64,000 bases of DNA from assembly GCA_002104905.1 (NCBI GenBank), contig MCFE01000349.1:25113-89112 (forward strand). Reading direction: 5' to 3'. This DNA comes from Basidiobolus meristosporus CBS 931.73 (taxonomy: Eukaryota > Basidiobolomycota > Basidiobolomycetes > Basidiobolales > Basidiobolaceae). Each line of letters begins with the position of its first letter. The first letter of the stretch is position 1. Below the pieces are notes generated by a model, which was not told the DNA's origin, did no database searches, and saw nothing but the letters and a program-made list of their open reading frames with translations. Of the stretch, positions 1-10,905 are shown piece after piece. A program made the translations under genes and the position numbers.

Positions 1-658
1 TGTATATAATGCTTGGAACATGTCCAGATATCTCATATTCAGTGGGAGTTGTCAGCCAACAAAATCAGAACTATAGATCTGATCATATTGCAGCAGTTAA
101 GCGGATTTTCAGATACCTAAAAGGAACTGCTGATATTTGCTAAAGATACACTTATAAGGACTCAGAACAAGATCTTGTGGGATACTCTGATGCAGATTGG
201 GGACGAAATTTAGAAGACAGAAGATCCACAACAGGATACACCTTTCTTTACTGTAAAGGAGCAATTTCATGGAATTCAAGAAAGCAACCAACCGTAGCAC
301 TTTCCACCACAGAGGCAGAGTATATGGCAGCCTGTGAAGCTACAAAAGAAGCAATGTGGTTAAGAAAGCTGTTTACAGATTTAGGCCTATGTCAAAAAAC
401 GCCTATTACTTTATTTCAAGATAATCAAGGATGTATACAATTAGGTAGAAATCCAACTTTTCATGCTAGAACCAAGCACATAGATATTAGGCATCATTTC
501 ATATGTGAAGCTATAGAGAATAACTTAGTTAGCTTAGTTTACTGTCCTACAGATGAAATGATTGCAGACATATTTACCAAACCATTAGCTAGAGACAAGT
601 TTAAATTTCTTAGATCAAAATTAGGACTAGTCAGTATGAGCATTTAGCTAAGTGGGAA
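1..658 (+). pseudogene. Copia element A: end of reverse transcriptase and RNase H
   Basis: This is the 3' part of a Ty1/copia polyprotein that enters from the left edge of the window. The frame shows the end of the reverse transcriptase (GTxPDISYSVG-like block) and then the RNase H domain with YSDADWG and [11 protein letters not shown], ending at a TAG near 645. An in-frame TAA at about 139-141 separates the two parts, so this copy is not intact. A short purine tract (AAGTGGGAA) leads directly into the LTR at 659, as expected for a 3' end. It is one layer of the nested stack that continues to 7222. Confidence 0.9.
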
Positions 659-1007
659 TATTGTAAAAATTTGTATTTCCACCTAAATATTCACCTAACT
701 TAGTCACTTAGATCATTACCTTCAAATCCTAGAGAATACTGACCAAATTCCTTGTTGGGATTTACTTAGAATATTTTCACCAAAATACCTGATACCCAGA
801 ACATGAAAATTCTCAAAGTTGTCCAAACAGCCCCAAACTTTGCACACATGTTCTTGGGACCTTCCTTAACCTATTCTACGTGCTTGTTATGCCAAGACCA
901 TGTAAAAGTATAAATACTACTTTTACAATCAATAAATCATTAAGTGAAAACCACATAATCTACTTGTTCTCCAAATCACTTCCAATATCTCCAAGACTCT
1001 TACAACA
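659..1007 (+). mobile_element. 3' LTR of copia element A
   Basis: A 349-bp LTR of the same family as the other copies in the window. It follows the purine tract of element A and ends in TTACAACA. Its first dinucleotide is TA where intact copies have TG. It contains a TATAAATA-like promoter flanked by a 9-bp inverted repeat. The bases after it (CATTA at 1008-1012) should be the target duplication of element A, whose other end lies outside the window. Confidence 0.85.
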
Positions 1008-1013
1008 CATTAA

Positions 1014-1363
1014 TGTTGTAAAAATTTGTATTTCCACCTAAATATTCACCTAACTTAGTCACTTAGATCATCACCTTCAATTCATAGAGAATACTGACCA
1101 AAACTCCTTGTTGGGATTTACTTAGAATATTCTCACCAAAACACCAGGTACCCAGAACATCAAAATTCTCAAAGTTGTCCAAAAAGCCCCAAACTTTGCA
1201 CACATGGTCTTGGGACCTTCCTCAATCTATTCTACGTGTTTGTTGTGCCAAGACCAGGTAAAAATATAAATGCTACTTTTACATTCAATAAATCATCAAG
1301 TGAAAAACTCACAATCTACTTGTCCTCCCAATCACTTCCAATATCTCCAAGACTCTTACAACA
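1014..1363 (+). mobile_element. Solo copia LTR with ATTAA target duplication
   Basis: A complete LTR (about 350 bp, TGTTGTAAA to TTACAACA) with no internal region attached. The 5-bp direct repeat ATTAA lies at 1009-1013 and 1364-1368. It inserted 6 bp beyond the end of element A and is probably the product of LTR-LTR recombination. Confidence 0.9.
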
Positions 1364-1368
1364 ATTAA

Positions 1369-1658
1369 TTCCAAGCTGCTGGTATTATAACGGTCTCCTG
1401 ACAGCTGATGCAGATTGCATCCACTTGTGGGACCAAGTTATTTTCATAGGGTATAGGATTTGGAATAGTAATAAACTGTGGCACTTTCACCAGAGAGGCA
1501 GAGTATATAGCAGCCTGTAAGGCTGAAAATGAAGCAATGTGATGAAGAAAGCTTTTTAAGACTTGGGATTATCTCATAAAGCCCATACTCTGTTATTTCA
1601 AGATAAACAAGGATGGGCACACTTGGATTAAAATTTGATTTTTAATGATAGAACTAAG
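1369..1658 (+). pseudogene. Older copia element D: degraded RNase H, left part
   Basis: Degenerate sequence matching the RNase H region of the neighbouring copia copies: a GCTGATGCAGATTG block, an AGAGGCAGAGTATAT block and a TTATTTCAAGATAA block are recognisable in the right order. Frameshifts and stops are frequent. The sequence breaks at 1658 where element B inserted and resumes at 6342, so this fragment and the 6342-6523 fragment were once continuous. Confidence 0.8.
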
Positions 1659-2006
1659 TGATGTAAGAGCTTGGAGATATTGGAAGCAATTGGGAGGACA
1701 AGTAGATTATCTGGTTTTCACTTGATGAATTATTGAATGCAAATGTAGTATTTATACTTTTACATGGCCTTGGCATTAGAAATGCATAGAATAGGGTAAG
1801 GAAGGTCCCAAGAACATGTGTGCAAAGTTTGGGGCTGTTTGGACAAATTTGAGAGTTTTCATGTTCTAGGTACCTGGTATTTTGGTGAAAATATTTTAAG
1901 TAAATCCCAACAAGGAATTTGGTCAGTATTCTCTAGGATTTGAAGGTAATGATCTAAGTGACTAAGTTAGGTGAATATTTAGGTGGAAATACAAATTTTT
2001 ACAATA
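1659..2006 (-). repeat. 3' LTR of copia element B
   Basis: Runs TGATGTAAGAGC to TTTTTACAATA on the plus strand, 348 bp, reverse complement of the LTR family. A purine-rich tract lies between it and the RNase H stop. Confidence 0.88.
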
Positions 2007-2009
2007 TTC

Positions 2010-5000
2010 CCACTTAACTAAATGCTCATACTGACTAGTCCTAATTTTGATCTAAGAAATTTAAACTTGTCTCCAGCTAATGGTTTGGTAAGTATGTCTG
2101 CAATCATTGCATCTGAAGGACAGTAAACTAAGCTGACTAAGTTATTCTCTATAGCTTTACATATGAAATGATTTCTAATATCTATGTGCTTAGTTCAAGC
2201 ATAAAAAGTTGGATTTCTACCTAATTGTATACATCCTTGATTATCCTGAAATAAAGTACAGGTGTTATTTGACATAGGCCTAAATCTGTAAACAGCCTTC
2301 TTAACCACATTGCTTCTTTTGTAGCCTCACAGGCTGCCATATACTCTGCCTCTGTGGTAGAAAGTGCTATGGTTGGTTGCTCTCTTGAATTCCATGAAAT
2401 TGCTCCTTGACAGTCATGAAAAGTTGAACCTGTGGTGGATCTTCTGTCTTCCAAATTTCATCCCCAATCAGAATCAGAGTATCCCAAAAGATCCTGTTCT
2501 GAATCCTTATCAGTGTATCTTAAGCAGATATCAGCAGTTCCTTTTAGGTATCTAAAAATTGCTTAACTGCTGCCGTATGATCAAATCTATAGCTCTGATT
2601 TTGTTGGCTGACAACTCCCACTGAATATGAGATATCTGGACGTGTTCCAAGCCTGATACACATTAGACTGCCAAACATATATTTATAAGGAAAGTCAGGG
2701 CTTTCAGATGGCACCAAGCTCTCTTGATTTGGTTGAGTTTTGACCAAGTTAAGATTTGTCTCCATTGAGGTAGATGCTGGTTCATAGTCTTCCAATTTGT
2801 ACTTCTTTAGTATATCTTGAATATACTTGGATTGGCTTAGGGTAATAGTCTGGGTACTTCTGTCTATAGAGAACTTAATCCATAAGTAGTAACTGAGTTC
2901 TCCTATATTGGACATCTGAACTTCTTACATAGGCTGGATTTAGTCTCTTCCAATGTTTCTACGTTATTGGTGGCTATAGTAAGATCATCCACATATAGAG
3001 CTAATAGAACTGGACTTGCTCTATCTGGCTTATAGTATATACTATAGTCAGCATTACTCCTTTTGAGACTCAAAGATTCCAAATAAGAATCTATCTTGCA
3101 ATCCCAGGCTCTTGGTGATTGTTTAAGACCATATAGTGACTTTTTAAACTTGCAGACCAAATGGGGGCTATCTTGGTCAGCAAACCCATCAGGCTGGTCC
3201 ATATATATGTCCTCACCAAGTTCTTCATTCAAGAATGCAGCTTTTACATCCAGTTGATGATTAAAGAACTTATATTTGGCTGCAATAGTCAATATTAATC
3301 TGACAGATTAAACTTGGCTACTGGTGCAAAGGTCTCAGTATAGTCAAGTCCTTTTGTTTGAGGGTATTCTTTGGCCACAAGTATTGCTTGGTATCTTTCA
3401 ATTGTACCATCAGCCTTGTATTTTATCTTGAAGACCCATCTGCATCCAATTGGTTTTTTGTTGATTGGTAATTTCACTAAGTCCCAAGTTCAATTTTCCA
3501 TCAGGGCCTGATATTCATCAGTCATTGCAGATCTCCAAAACTTTGTCTGAGGGCTATTTAAGGCCTCTTTTACAGTCCGTGGTTCATTGATATGGACTGA
3601 ATAGGCATAGGCTAAGTTTTTACCCTCATTGATATAGTAATTGGGGCTATTTCTTGTCTGGTTGGATCTCTAGGCATTTGATACTGGAATGATCACTCCT
3701 GGGATATTCCTGGGCACTGATTTGGGCTGAACCATGGTTTTAGAGTCTTCTGGAGTGAAAAAGTTCTCATTGTTTTGCTCTGATTCAATTCTGACAATTG
3801 GTGGACTTGAGATCAGATTCTCATCATCATCTGTTGTCATTTTTTGTGAAAATCTGGAATCTTCATCAAAGAACACAGCCCTGGACTTGATTAGCTTCTT
3901 TGCTTTGGTATTACAGATTCTGTATGCTTTACTCTCATTGCAGTAACCAAAAAATATGCATTTTACACTCTTTGGCTCAAGTTTTGGCTGATTTCCAGGC
4001 AGTTTCTTGGCATATGCTGTATACCCAAGTATTCTTAGATGTTCTGCACTTGGTCTGTACCCATACCATGCTTCAAATGGAGTGGAATCATGAAGTATTC
4101 TGTTATAACTCCTATTTTTGAGGTATACAGCAGTGGCAACTGATTCTACCCAAAAATCATAAGATAATTTTCAATCATGGATCATAGATCTTATCATATC
4201 AGTTATTGATCTGTTAGCATGTTCTGCTACTTCATTTTGCTGTGAGGAGTATGGTACAATAGTCTCTTGCTTTATCCCATGAATTTTGCAGAAGTGGATG
4301 AAGAGTGTTGAGTTTTATTCTCCACCATTGTCAGAGCGTATTTGCTTGATTTTCTCACCAGTTTCTCTCTCCACCATGGCTCTGAACTCCCTGAACTTAG
4401 ACAGAGCTTCTTCCTTTCTCTCCATGAATTAACCTACGTGTTTCTTGTATAATCATCAATAAAAGTGACTAAACACTTTATCCTGCCTAAGGATAAATTT
4501 TGCATAGGTCCACACAGATCTGAGTGAATTAGATCTAATTTTTTTGTAGTTTTGATTAACCCAGAGCTCTTGAACAACTGTCTGGCTTATTTCCCATTTA
4601 TGCAGGCTTCACAGTGCTCCAAATTATCTGGAGGTCAGCTTTTACTCCAGAAATTAGAGGATATTTGATCATTTTCTGCAAAAAATCAAAATTGATGTGT
4701 CCAAATCTTCAGTGCCAAAGCATTGGTGTTTTGTCATTCAAGTTACTCATATTGGCTTCCAAATATGATAGAATATAAGTCAGCTTGTATAGATACTGAT
4801 CTCTGATACCAGAAGCAATATGGGCGCCATTTTGATCAGTGATCCTGCATCCAGAATTGTCAAAGTTGAAATTGAGTCCTTCTCCAGTGGCCTTGCTTAC
4901 AGATAGTAGATTCTTGGCTATTTCTGGTACATAGAGTACTTCTTTAAAAGTCAGTGTATGGCTTCCTTCAATGCTTCCAAGGTTTACTTGGATAGCCCCT

Positions 5001-5956
5001 TCTCCCACTGCATCAAGTGTTCTGTTGTCACCAATGAAAACCTTCTTAATTGGAATTTCTTGATATTGGGTAAAATGTACTTTTTAGTGTGTAAAGTGTT
5101 GAGATGCTCCAGAGTCAGTATACCACATCTGAGAATCCTTGCTTGTGGTTATATTTAGTGCTGATATGAATAGTCCATCTTCAGTTGTTGCAGCATTTCC
5201 ATATTCAGGCTTCTTTTGCTGATTATCTTTCTTTTTGAGACACCGGTCTGATGTGTGTCCTTTCCTTTTGCAGTAGTTGCAAAACAGGTTGCTGTTGCCT
5301 TTGTAGGGTCTTGGGTACCTCCTTTGTTGGTTATCATTGCTTATTAAAGCATTTTCTTCTTCCTTCTTATTGGCACTTGATTTTCTTAATTCTTCATCCA
5401 GGAGCCTTCCATATATGTAAATTAAGGTCAAATCTGCAGTTCTGGACTCTAGGGCAGATACAAGGCCCTGAAACTTGTCTGTCAGGCTATTTAGGATGGT
5501 AACTATCACATCCTCATCAGTAGTTGGTACACCCTCAGATTCCATTTCATCCACCAGCAGGTTAGTTCTGTTAATTAGATTTTTCATTTCTTCTCCTGGC
5601 TGCTTCTTTGTAGTAAAGAATTTTTGTCACAGATACATTTTCTTAGTAGCTGAACATGACAGGTAGGTGTCTTCTAATGCCTTCCAGGCATTCTTTGCTG
5701 TTTTTGCTCTTGAGCATTGAATTGGCAGTTTGTGTTTAACATCAAGGCAAATGCAGTTAAAGACACTTTGTTCTTTTTTCTGGTACTTTGAGGCTTCCTC
5801 TCCCACAGTTTTAGGAGGGCATTTTTTTCCCATGACAATATCCCAAAGGCCTCTTTCTTGTAGCACCATCTTCATCTTTACCTTTCACACTTGGTAGTTA
5901 GATCCATCCAACTTTTCAGCAGAGAGAAAAATTTCAGTAATAGGAGTAGTAGACAT
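2010..5956 (-). pseudogene. Copia gag-pol polyprotein, broken (element B)
   Basis: Reading right to left, gag begins at an ATG at 5956, 31 bp inside the LTR, with a KLDGSNYQVW-like start typical of copia gag. A CCHC zinc knuckle (CNYCKRKGHTSDRC) lies near 5250-5290 and the protease motif DSGASQHF near 5095-5120. The integrase region (about 3880-5000) has HSDNGGE-like and PQQNE-like remnants but no long frame. Reverse transcriptase carries YVDDLTIA near 2975 and the QMDVKxAFLNGEL-like block near 3240. RNase H has [11 protein letters not shown] near 2350. Many stops and frameshifts separate these parts, so no full product is possible. Confidence 0.9.
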
Positions 5957-5974
5957 TGTAGAGAGTGACAGCAT

Positions 5975-5987
5975 GGGGCTCATAACC
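5975..5987 (-). other. Primer-binding site matching the initiator tRNA-Met anticodon arm
   Basis: Directly inside the 5' LTR of element B. The plus strand reads GGGGCTCATAACC, which equals the anticodon stem-loop of fungal initiator tRNA-Met (CAT anticodon). This is not the tRNA 3' end used by most retroelements. Drosophila copia is known to prime from an internal half-tRNA of initiator Met, so the same half-tRNA mechanism is inferred here. Confidence 0.65.
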
Positions 5988-6336
5988 TGTTGTAAGAGTC
6001 TTGGGGATATTGGAAGTCATTGGGAGGACAAGTAGATTATGTGGCTTTTACTTAATGATTTATTGAATGTAAAAGTAGCATTTATACTTTTACATGGCCT
6101 TGGCATTGCAAAAGCATAGAGTAGATTAAGAAAGGTCCAAAGAACATGTGTGCAAAGTTTGGGGCTGTTTGGACAACTTTGAGAATTTTCATGTTCTGGG
6201 TACCTGGTATTTTGGTCAAAATATTCTAAATAAATCCCAACAAGGAATTTGGTCAGTATTCTCTAGGATTTGAAGGTAATGATCTAAGTGACTAAGCTAT
6301 ATGAATATTTAGGTAAAAAAACAAATTTTTACAACA
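5988..6336 (-). repeat. 5' LTR of copia element B
   Basis: 349 bp, TGTTGTAAGAGTC to TTTTTACAACA on the plus strand. It bounds element B on the right and is followed by the CTAAG duplication. Confidence 0.9.
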
Positions 6337-6341
6337 CTAAG

Positions 6342-6523
6342 CACATATACATTGAACATCATTTCATATGGGAAGCTGTAGAGAATAACCTGGTTAGCTT
6401 GGCTCACAGTCCTATAGATGAAATGATTGCAGCCTTATTTAGCAAACCATTAGCTAGAGACAAGCTTGAGTATCTCAGAACACAGTTAGGAGTAGTCAAA
6501 ATGAGTATTTAGTCAGGTGGGGG
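6342..6523 (+). pseudogene. Older copia element D: RNase H C-terminus, right part
   Basis: Continues the fragment that stops at 1658. The frame from about 6345 to 6512 reads through the conserved HFIWEAVENNLVSL and KPLARDKLEYLR blocks that close copia RNase H, ending in TAG. The purine tract AGGTGGGGG then leads into the LTR at 6524. Confidence 0.85.
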
Positions 6524-7222
6524 TGTTGTAAATTTTGTTATTCCACCTAGATATTCACCTAACTTGGTCACTTAGATCCTAGTCTACAAATATTAGGGAA
6601 TTCTGGCCAAATTACTTATCAGGGTCTACTTAGAATGATCCCATCAAAATATCATGTACCCAGAGCATGAGAAACTGATTAGTTGCCCAAACAAGCCTAC
6701 ATTGTGCACACCTGCTTTGGAGACCTTTATAAATTTATTGAGCATATTTGCTTTGACCAGATCATGTAAAAGTGTAAGTACTACTTTTACACTCTATATT
6801 GCTGTAAATTCTGTAATCACACCTAAGTACTCACCTAACTTAGTTGCTTAGAGCAGTACCTACAAATCTTAGAGATTCCTGACCAAACTCCCTACAGGGA
6901 TTTACTTGTAATATTTTCACCAAATATCAGATACCCAGAATATGAAATTTCTCAAAGTTGTCCAAATAGCCCCAAACTTTGCACACATGTTTTTGGGATC
7001 TTTCAAACATATCCTACATGTTTATTTTGCCAAGACCATTTGAAATTATAAATACTACTTTTGCATTCAATATATCATTAAGTGAAAACCAAATAGTTGA
7101 CATGTTCTCCCAATTGCTTCCAGTATCTCTAAAACCCTCAAAACAACTATATCATCAAGTGAAAACCACATAATCTATTTGTTCTCCCAGTCACTTCCAA
7201 TATCTCCAAAACTCTCACAACA
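6524..7222 (+). mobile_element. 3' LTR of element D, split by a nested LTR
   Basis: The LTR starts at 6524 (TGTTGTAAATTTTG), is interrupted at 6799 and resumes at 7153 to end in CACAACA at 7222. Without the insertion it is about 346 bp, matching the family. It is more diverged than the other LTRs, in line with being the oldest layer. Confidence 0.82.
6800..7147 (+). mobile_element. Solo LTR nested inside the LTR of element D
   Basis: A 348-bp LTR copy flanked by the 5-bp repeat TATAT at 6795-6799 and 7148-7152. It has diverged well from the intact copies, and its terminal bases AACAAC differ from the usual AACA. Confidence 0.8.
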
Positions 7223-8410
7223 AATGCTGGCCATGCTCTTTGAAACACTTTCCATGCTGTATGCTTGGACCAGGAATCTCCCACAGTACACTCTTTGTAT
7301 TTCTCTTTATACAGTACATGCCAAAGTGTAAATTCCGCCAATGCATTTGACAAATCACAAGATGAGCAACCACGCAGTCCACTGGTACTTTCAATCACTT
7401 TTAATCTCACCAAAAACTGGGACAACACTTAAGGTACAGTCTTACATGAGTGTTGAACTCCAATGCATTTTGATGGGTGGGGTGTGAATATAGCCTGACA
7501 GTGTTCGACTATCTCCTGGATGGTATTTTCCCACTTGAATCATGGGGATCTCAACTGATCTTTGACAGGGTCACCTGCAGAGTCCAGAGAGGGAATAATC
7601 TACCCCTCCACCCAATAGATACGATGTACAGTGTAAGCGCATTGCTACTCAGAGAAGCTGTATATTGGGAGCGGTAACCTGCCGATGGGAAATAAAGCCT
7701 CAATGGAGTCAGAAAAGTGAATAGTAGCTCTATTAACATATTGGATACTACAGCACCGAGTGTTGGCAGAGGGATGGGGGGAGGTAGGAATAGCGGGCGA
7801 AAAAGAAGGCGATCCAGGTAGGAGGGATTTCATTGGGTATGCAGTAGGATCGTTCAGAGATGGAAGCAATGGCTGGGTCCATTCCCACATCTCGGACGAA
7901 GCAATGAATGATCGCCGTCTCTTTATCCGGACGATATGGGTTGGGAACAATCGATCCTTACCAAATGGATGTTCACTAGTCTTCAAGGGATGCATGTCGT
8001 CTTGAACATATCCAGGGCCATGGGATCCCAATATGGTGGATGCGACGCTTGTCTGGGATGTAAATCACACCACCACACATCTCGGTCCAATCAATCTTGC
8101 GACATCAAATGGCAGATTCCGATTACCCATTTGATGGGTCGTGAACGGTGTCGGGATACCACAATAGTTGGCAAGCGGCTTCATTGCGAAGGGGCCTAGG
8201 TTGCGGAGGGGCGGTTCAATCAATGCCTACTCACTGAAGGGTGGGAACACAGATTCATGTAGCGTTAACTGGGGCAGACTCAACGGACAACGCATGGGTG
8301 ATTTGTTTGTTGCCACTGTGGAAGAATCCAAGGAACATGGGAATCGGAATTGGAATCATCACATGCTGGAGCGGACGGGTGCCAATCTCGATTGGTGTGT
8401 AACTCTTATG
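7223..8410. other. Region without a recognisable gene
   Basis: Unique sequence between the copia stack and the PPR gene. Several open frames of 60-130 codons exist on both strands (for example 7645-8031 minus), but I see no domain, no splice-consistent extension and no repeat. A short minus-strand frame starting near 8188 reads like protein at first but stops after about 40 codons, so a decayed gene is possible. Confidence 0.4.
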
Positions 8411-10165
8411 TCAGAGAGAATCAACCTTGGGCTTGAGTAGCCTGTGTAGGTCAGGGAGGGATTCACGGAGGTAATTGGCCACTTTCTGGACCCCATCCTG
8501 ATCCCCATCTCGTTTCAAAAAACTCAACAATGTGGAAACCAACTTGAGATCAGGTCGAATACCGGCCACTTCCATCTCCAAAAGCTGCTCCACCGCCCTC
8601 GATGACTCACCGTTCCTCGCCAGCGCCTCGATGTAGGAGGTGTAATTGTTGCAATTCAAAGGGAACCGTTGTTGCTTGAGCCGATTCCATATCACTTGTG
8701 CGCGATACAAAGCGTCATGCCTGCCGCAAGAATCAAGCAGGATGGAGATGGTTGCATTGTTCGGGGTCAAGCGGCCAGCCTGAATCGAGTCGTATAGCTG
8801 TAGCACTTTGCTGATATCCCCAATCCAATTGTATGCATTCATCAGTGTGTTGTACAGCGCTATATCAGGCTCGATATTGGGGTTCATCCGGATGGCCTCA
8901 TACATCCTATTGACACCCGGGCCATTTCGCGACTGCCCGTAGCCAGCAATCATCACTGAATACGTGTATTCGTTGACGTTTACTCCTCGTCTGTTCATTT
9001 CATCGAACAGCCAACCAGCAGTCTGCATATCTCGGTTCTTGGTGCAAGCGGCCAACATACGCGTATACGTCTCGGTGGCGATCTTATACGAAGGGTTGTA
9101 TGAATACATGTGGGAATACACTCCAATGGCCGACTCGACATCCGCTAGTCTCAGAAACCCGTCAATTAACGCTTGGTAGATCCGCGGCGTCGACTGGAGA
9201 CCACATTTTCTCATGACATGGAAGTAATGCGACGCCTCGGCCATCTGGTTTAATCTACAGTGTTCTAATATCATTGTACTGAGAGTTGGCAATGTGGGTC
9301 GCCGGTGACGCACGAGGCTTTCAAACGTGGAATGCGCCAGGTCGGTATGTCCGAGCTGAAAGCTTGATTGGATGATGCGATGATACAAGTGCTCCTCTGC
9401 AGAGAAGCCGTTGGCCTCCATTTCTTTATACCACGATATGGCTCGGTCGAAATCCTCGGCGAGATACTTGGAAACCAGCACCTGGTATGTTATGGCGTTG
9501 TATTTTATACCCAACCTCTCAAATTCCTGCATGATATTGACCATGTGCGTTAGTTCGGACTTGCGTAAAAGTAGATTAAGGGAATCTACATCAGGGGAGA
9601 CGCCACGTTGGGACATCTCTTGATGTATCTGCAGTGCTATTGCGCCATCCCCGCTGGACTTTAATGCTGACAGTGTTGCATTATAGCCACCAACGGTAAT
9701 AGGTAGATTGAGGCTTTGAACGAATCGGTAGATTTCTAGTGTCGTGTCTCGATGCTGCAAGGTACTGCACTTTCCCAACAGTGTCAACAGGTCCGAGTGT
9801 AAAGACTCGGAAGCAATAAACTCGGGGTTCTTCTTGATCTTACGAAAGGCTTGAATAGCAATTTCAAGCTGGCCCTTGTTCAAAGCACTTTTTAGGGTGC
9901 GTTCAACCAACGCTCCCTCTATGCTAGGTCTGGAATGAAGGGCCCTTCCGAGGATTTTGTGGCATGGGTAGTCCATGGGGCTGTACCCGAGGTCCCTTTG
10001 TACAGAGATCCATCCACTGCGAATCAAAACCTTAGATAGGTTTATTCGTGGGTAAGGAAGTTGGTTAGTGAATAGGGTGGGTAGAAGTCTACGGGCGGTT
10101 GAGAATGGGAACGTCTTCAGAGTTCCACCTTTAATAACGAGATCATGGTTAGCACACCCAGACAC
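8411..10165 (-). CDS. Pentatricopeptide repeat (PPR) protein, probably mitochondrial
   Basis: A long frame of about 584 codons made largely of 35-residue pentatricopeptide repeats, recognisable by repeated YNALIDG-type and GxxPDxxxxxxLL-type segments (YNTLMNAY, YTRMLAACTK, YSVMIAGYG, GIRPDLKLVSTLLSF). PPR proteins bind single-stranded RNA and in fungi act mostly in mitochondrial RNA processing, stability or translation. The N-terminal stretch (FSTARRLLPTLF, basic and hydroxylated) looks like a mitochondrial presequence. No ATG opens this frame upstream of it: the first in-frame ATG is at about 9976, so a short upstream exon or a start near 10218 in another frame is likely. No specific orthologue is recognised. 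Confidence 0.85.
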   Translation of the reverse strand: MSGCANHDLVIKGGTLKTFPFSTARRLLPTLFTNQLPYPRINLSKVLIRSGWISVQRDLGYSPMDYPCHKILGRALHSRPSIEGALVERTLKSALNKGQLEIAIQAFRKIKKNPEFIASESLHSDLLTLLGKCSTLQHRDTTLEIYRFVQSLNLPITVGGYNATLSALKSSGDGAIALQIHQEMSQRGVSPDVDSLNLLLRKSELTHMVNIMQEFERLGIKYNAITYQVLVSKYLAEDFDRAISWYKEMEANGFSAEEHLYHRIIQSSFQLGHTDLAHSTFESLVRHRRPTLPTLSTMILEHCRLNQMAEASHYFHVMRKCGLQSTPRIYQALIDGFLRLADVESAIGVYSHMYSYNPSYKIATETYTRMLAACTKNRDMQTAGWLFDEMNRRGVNVNEYTYSVMIAGYGQSRNGPGVNRMYEAIRMNPNIEPDIALYNTLMNAYNWIGDISKVLQLYDSIQAGRLTPNNATISILLDSCGRHDALYRAQVIWNRLKQQRFPLNCNNYTSYIEALARNGESSRAVEQLLEMEVAGIRPDLKLVSTLLSFLKRDGDQDGVQKVANYLRESLPDLHRLLKPKVDSL

Positions 10166-10773
10166 AGAGGAGAACGGTTGCGAAGTGAAATACTCTGTCT
10201 AGCTTGAATAGGGAGCATCGGCTATGACGCCTACTTCGCCTCACGACCAACAGAAACAACGAGCCACTGGTAGATCTGGAGAAGCAAAAGATTTTATTGA
10301 CCCCGCATGCGATTGGGCCAACGGTGTTCCTTGGAAAACACATAACACAAGGCGGCCAATGTTTCACCGGCCATCATTGGTTATTAACTAGCAGTTAATA
10401 ATTTCTTGGCAGAAATTATGATTTTAACCATATTTTAGCGCCAACCCAATGAACTCCGGGAACACCCATGATTTGCCTTCCCAGAAGATCAAATGGGATC
10501 GATGGGTTGACATTCAGTGGTATTGAACAATGCAGCATAAGCAGCATTGTTATCATTAGGAGCGAGCAATCGATTGGCCGAGGAGGCCACTCCAAAGCCA
10601 TCCCGTTAATAAATGAATAGGGGGCTACTCTAATCCGGTAGTGAAGCCAAAACATTCTCCGCGCTAATGTGAACGCATCTCAGCTCAGGCTAGATAAGCA
10701 TCGCAGGTGGATCACCCCTTTGGGTAGCCGTTTTCATGGGTTTCACACGGTCACATTCCACCCTCTCCATCCC

Positions 10774-10780
10774 TATAAAA
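10774..10780 (+). promoter_or_regulatory. TATA box upstream of the PAS gene
   Basis: TATAAAA in a GC-richer surrounding, 126 bp before the ATG at 10906. The rest of the 740-bp gap between the divergent PPR and PAS genes shows nothing else I can name. Confidence 0.5.
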
Positions 10781-10905
10781 TAGACGGGCCTCGATAATTT
10801 CGAAACCCTGACATCACTTGATTTCTTTGATTCTCTGCTATCTGCCCATCCCACCCTCGATTTCCTTGTTTTCTTTGACTGTAAATATTTGAATTGTTCC
10901 AGCGC

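Larger units (their letters stand above)
1659..6336 (-). mobile_element. Complete Ty1/copia retrotransposon, element B
   Basis: A 4,678-bp element on the minus strand with two LTRs (3' LTR 1659-2006, 5' LTR 5988-6336) and a perfect 5-bp target duplication, CTAAG, at 1654-1658 and 6337-6341. The internal order is gag, protease, integrase, reverse transcriptase, RNase H, which defines Ty1/copia (Pseudoviridae). It inserted into the RNase H region of an older relative in opposite orientation. The LTRs differ from each other at several positions and the coding frame is broken, so it is an old, inactive copy. Confidence 0.93.

Noticed and set aside
7645-8031. 128-codon minus-strand frame beside the PPR gene
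   Set aside because: No domain, no conserved-looking pattern and no credible splice partner.
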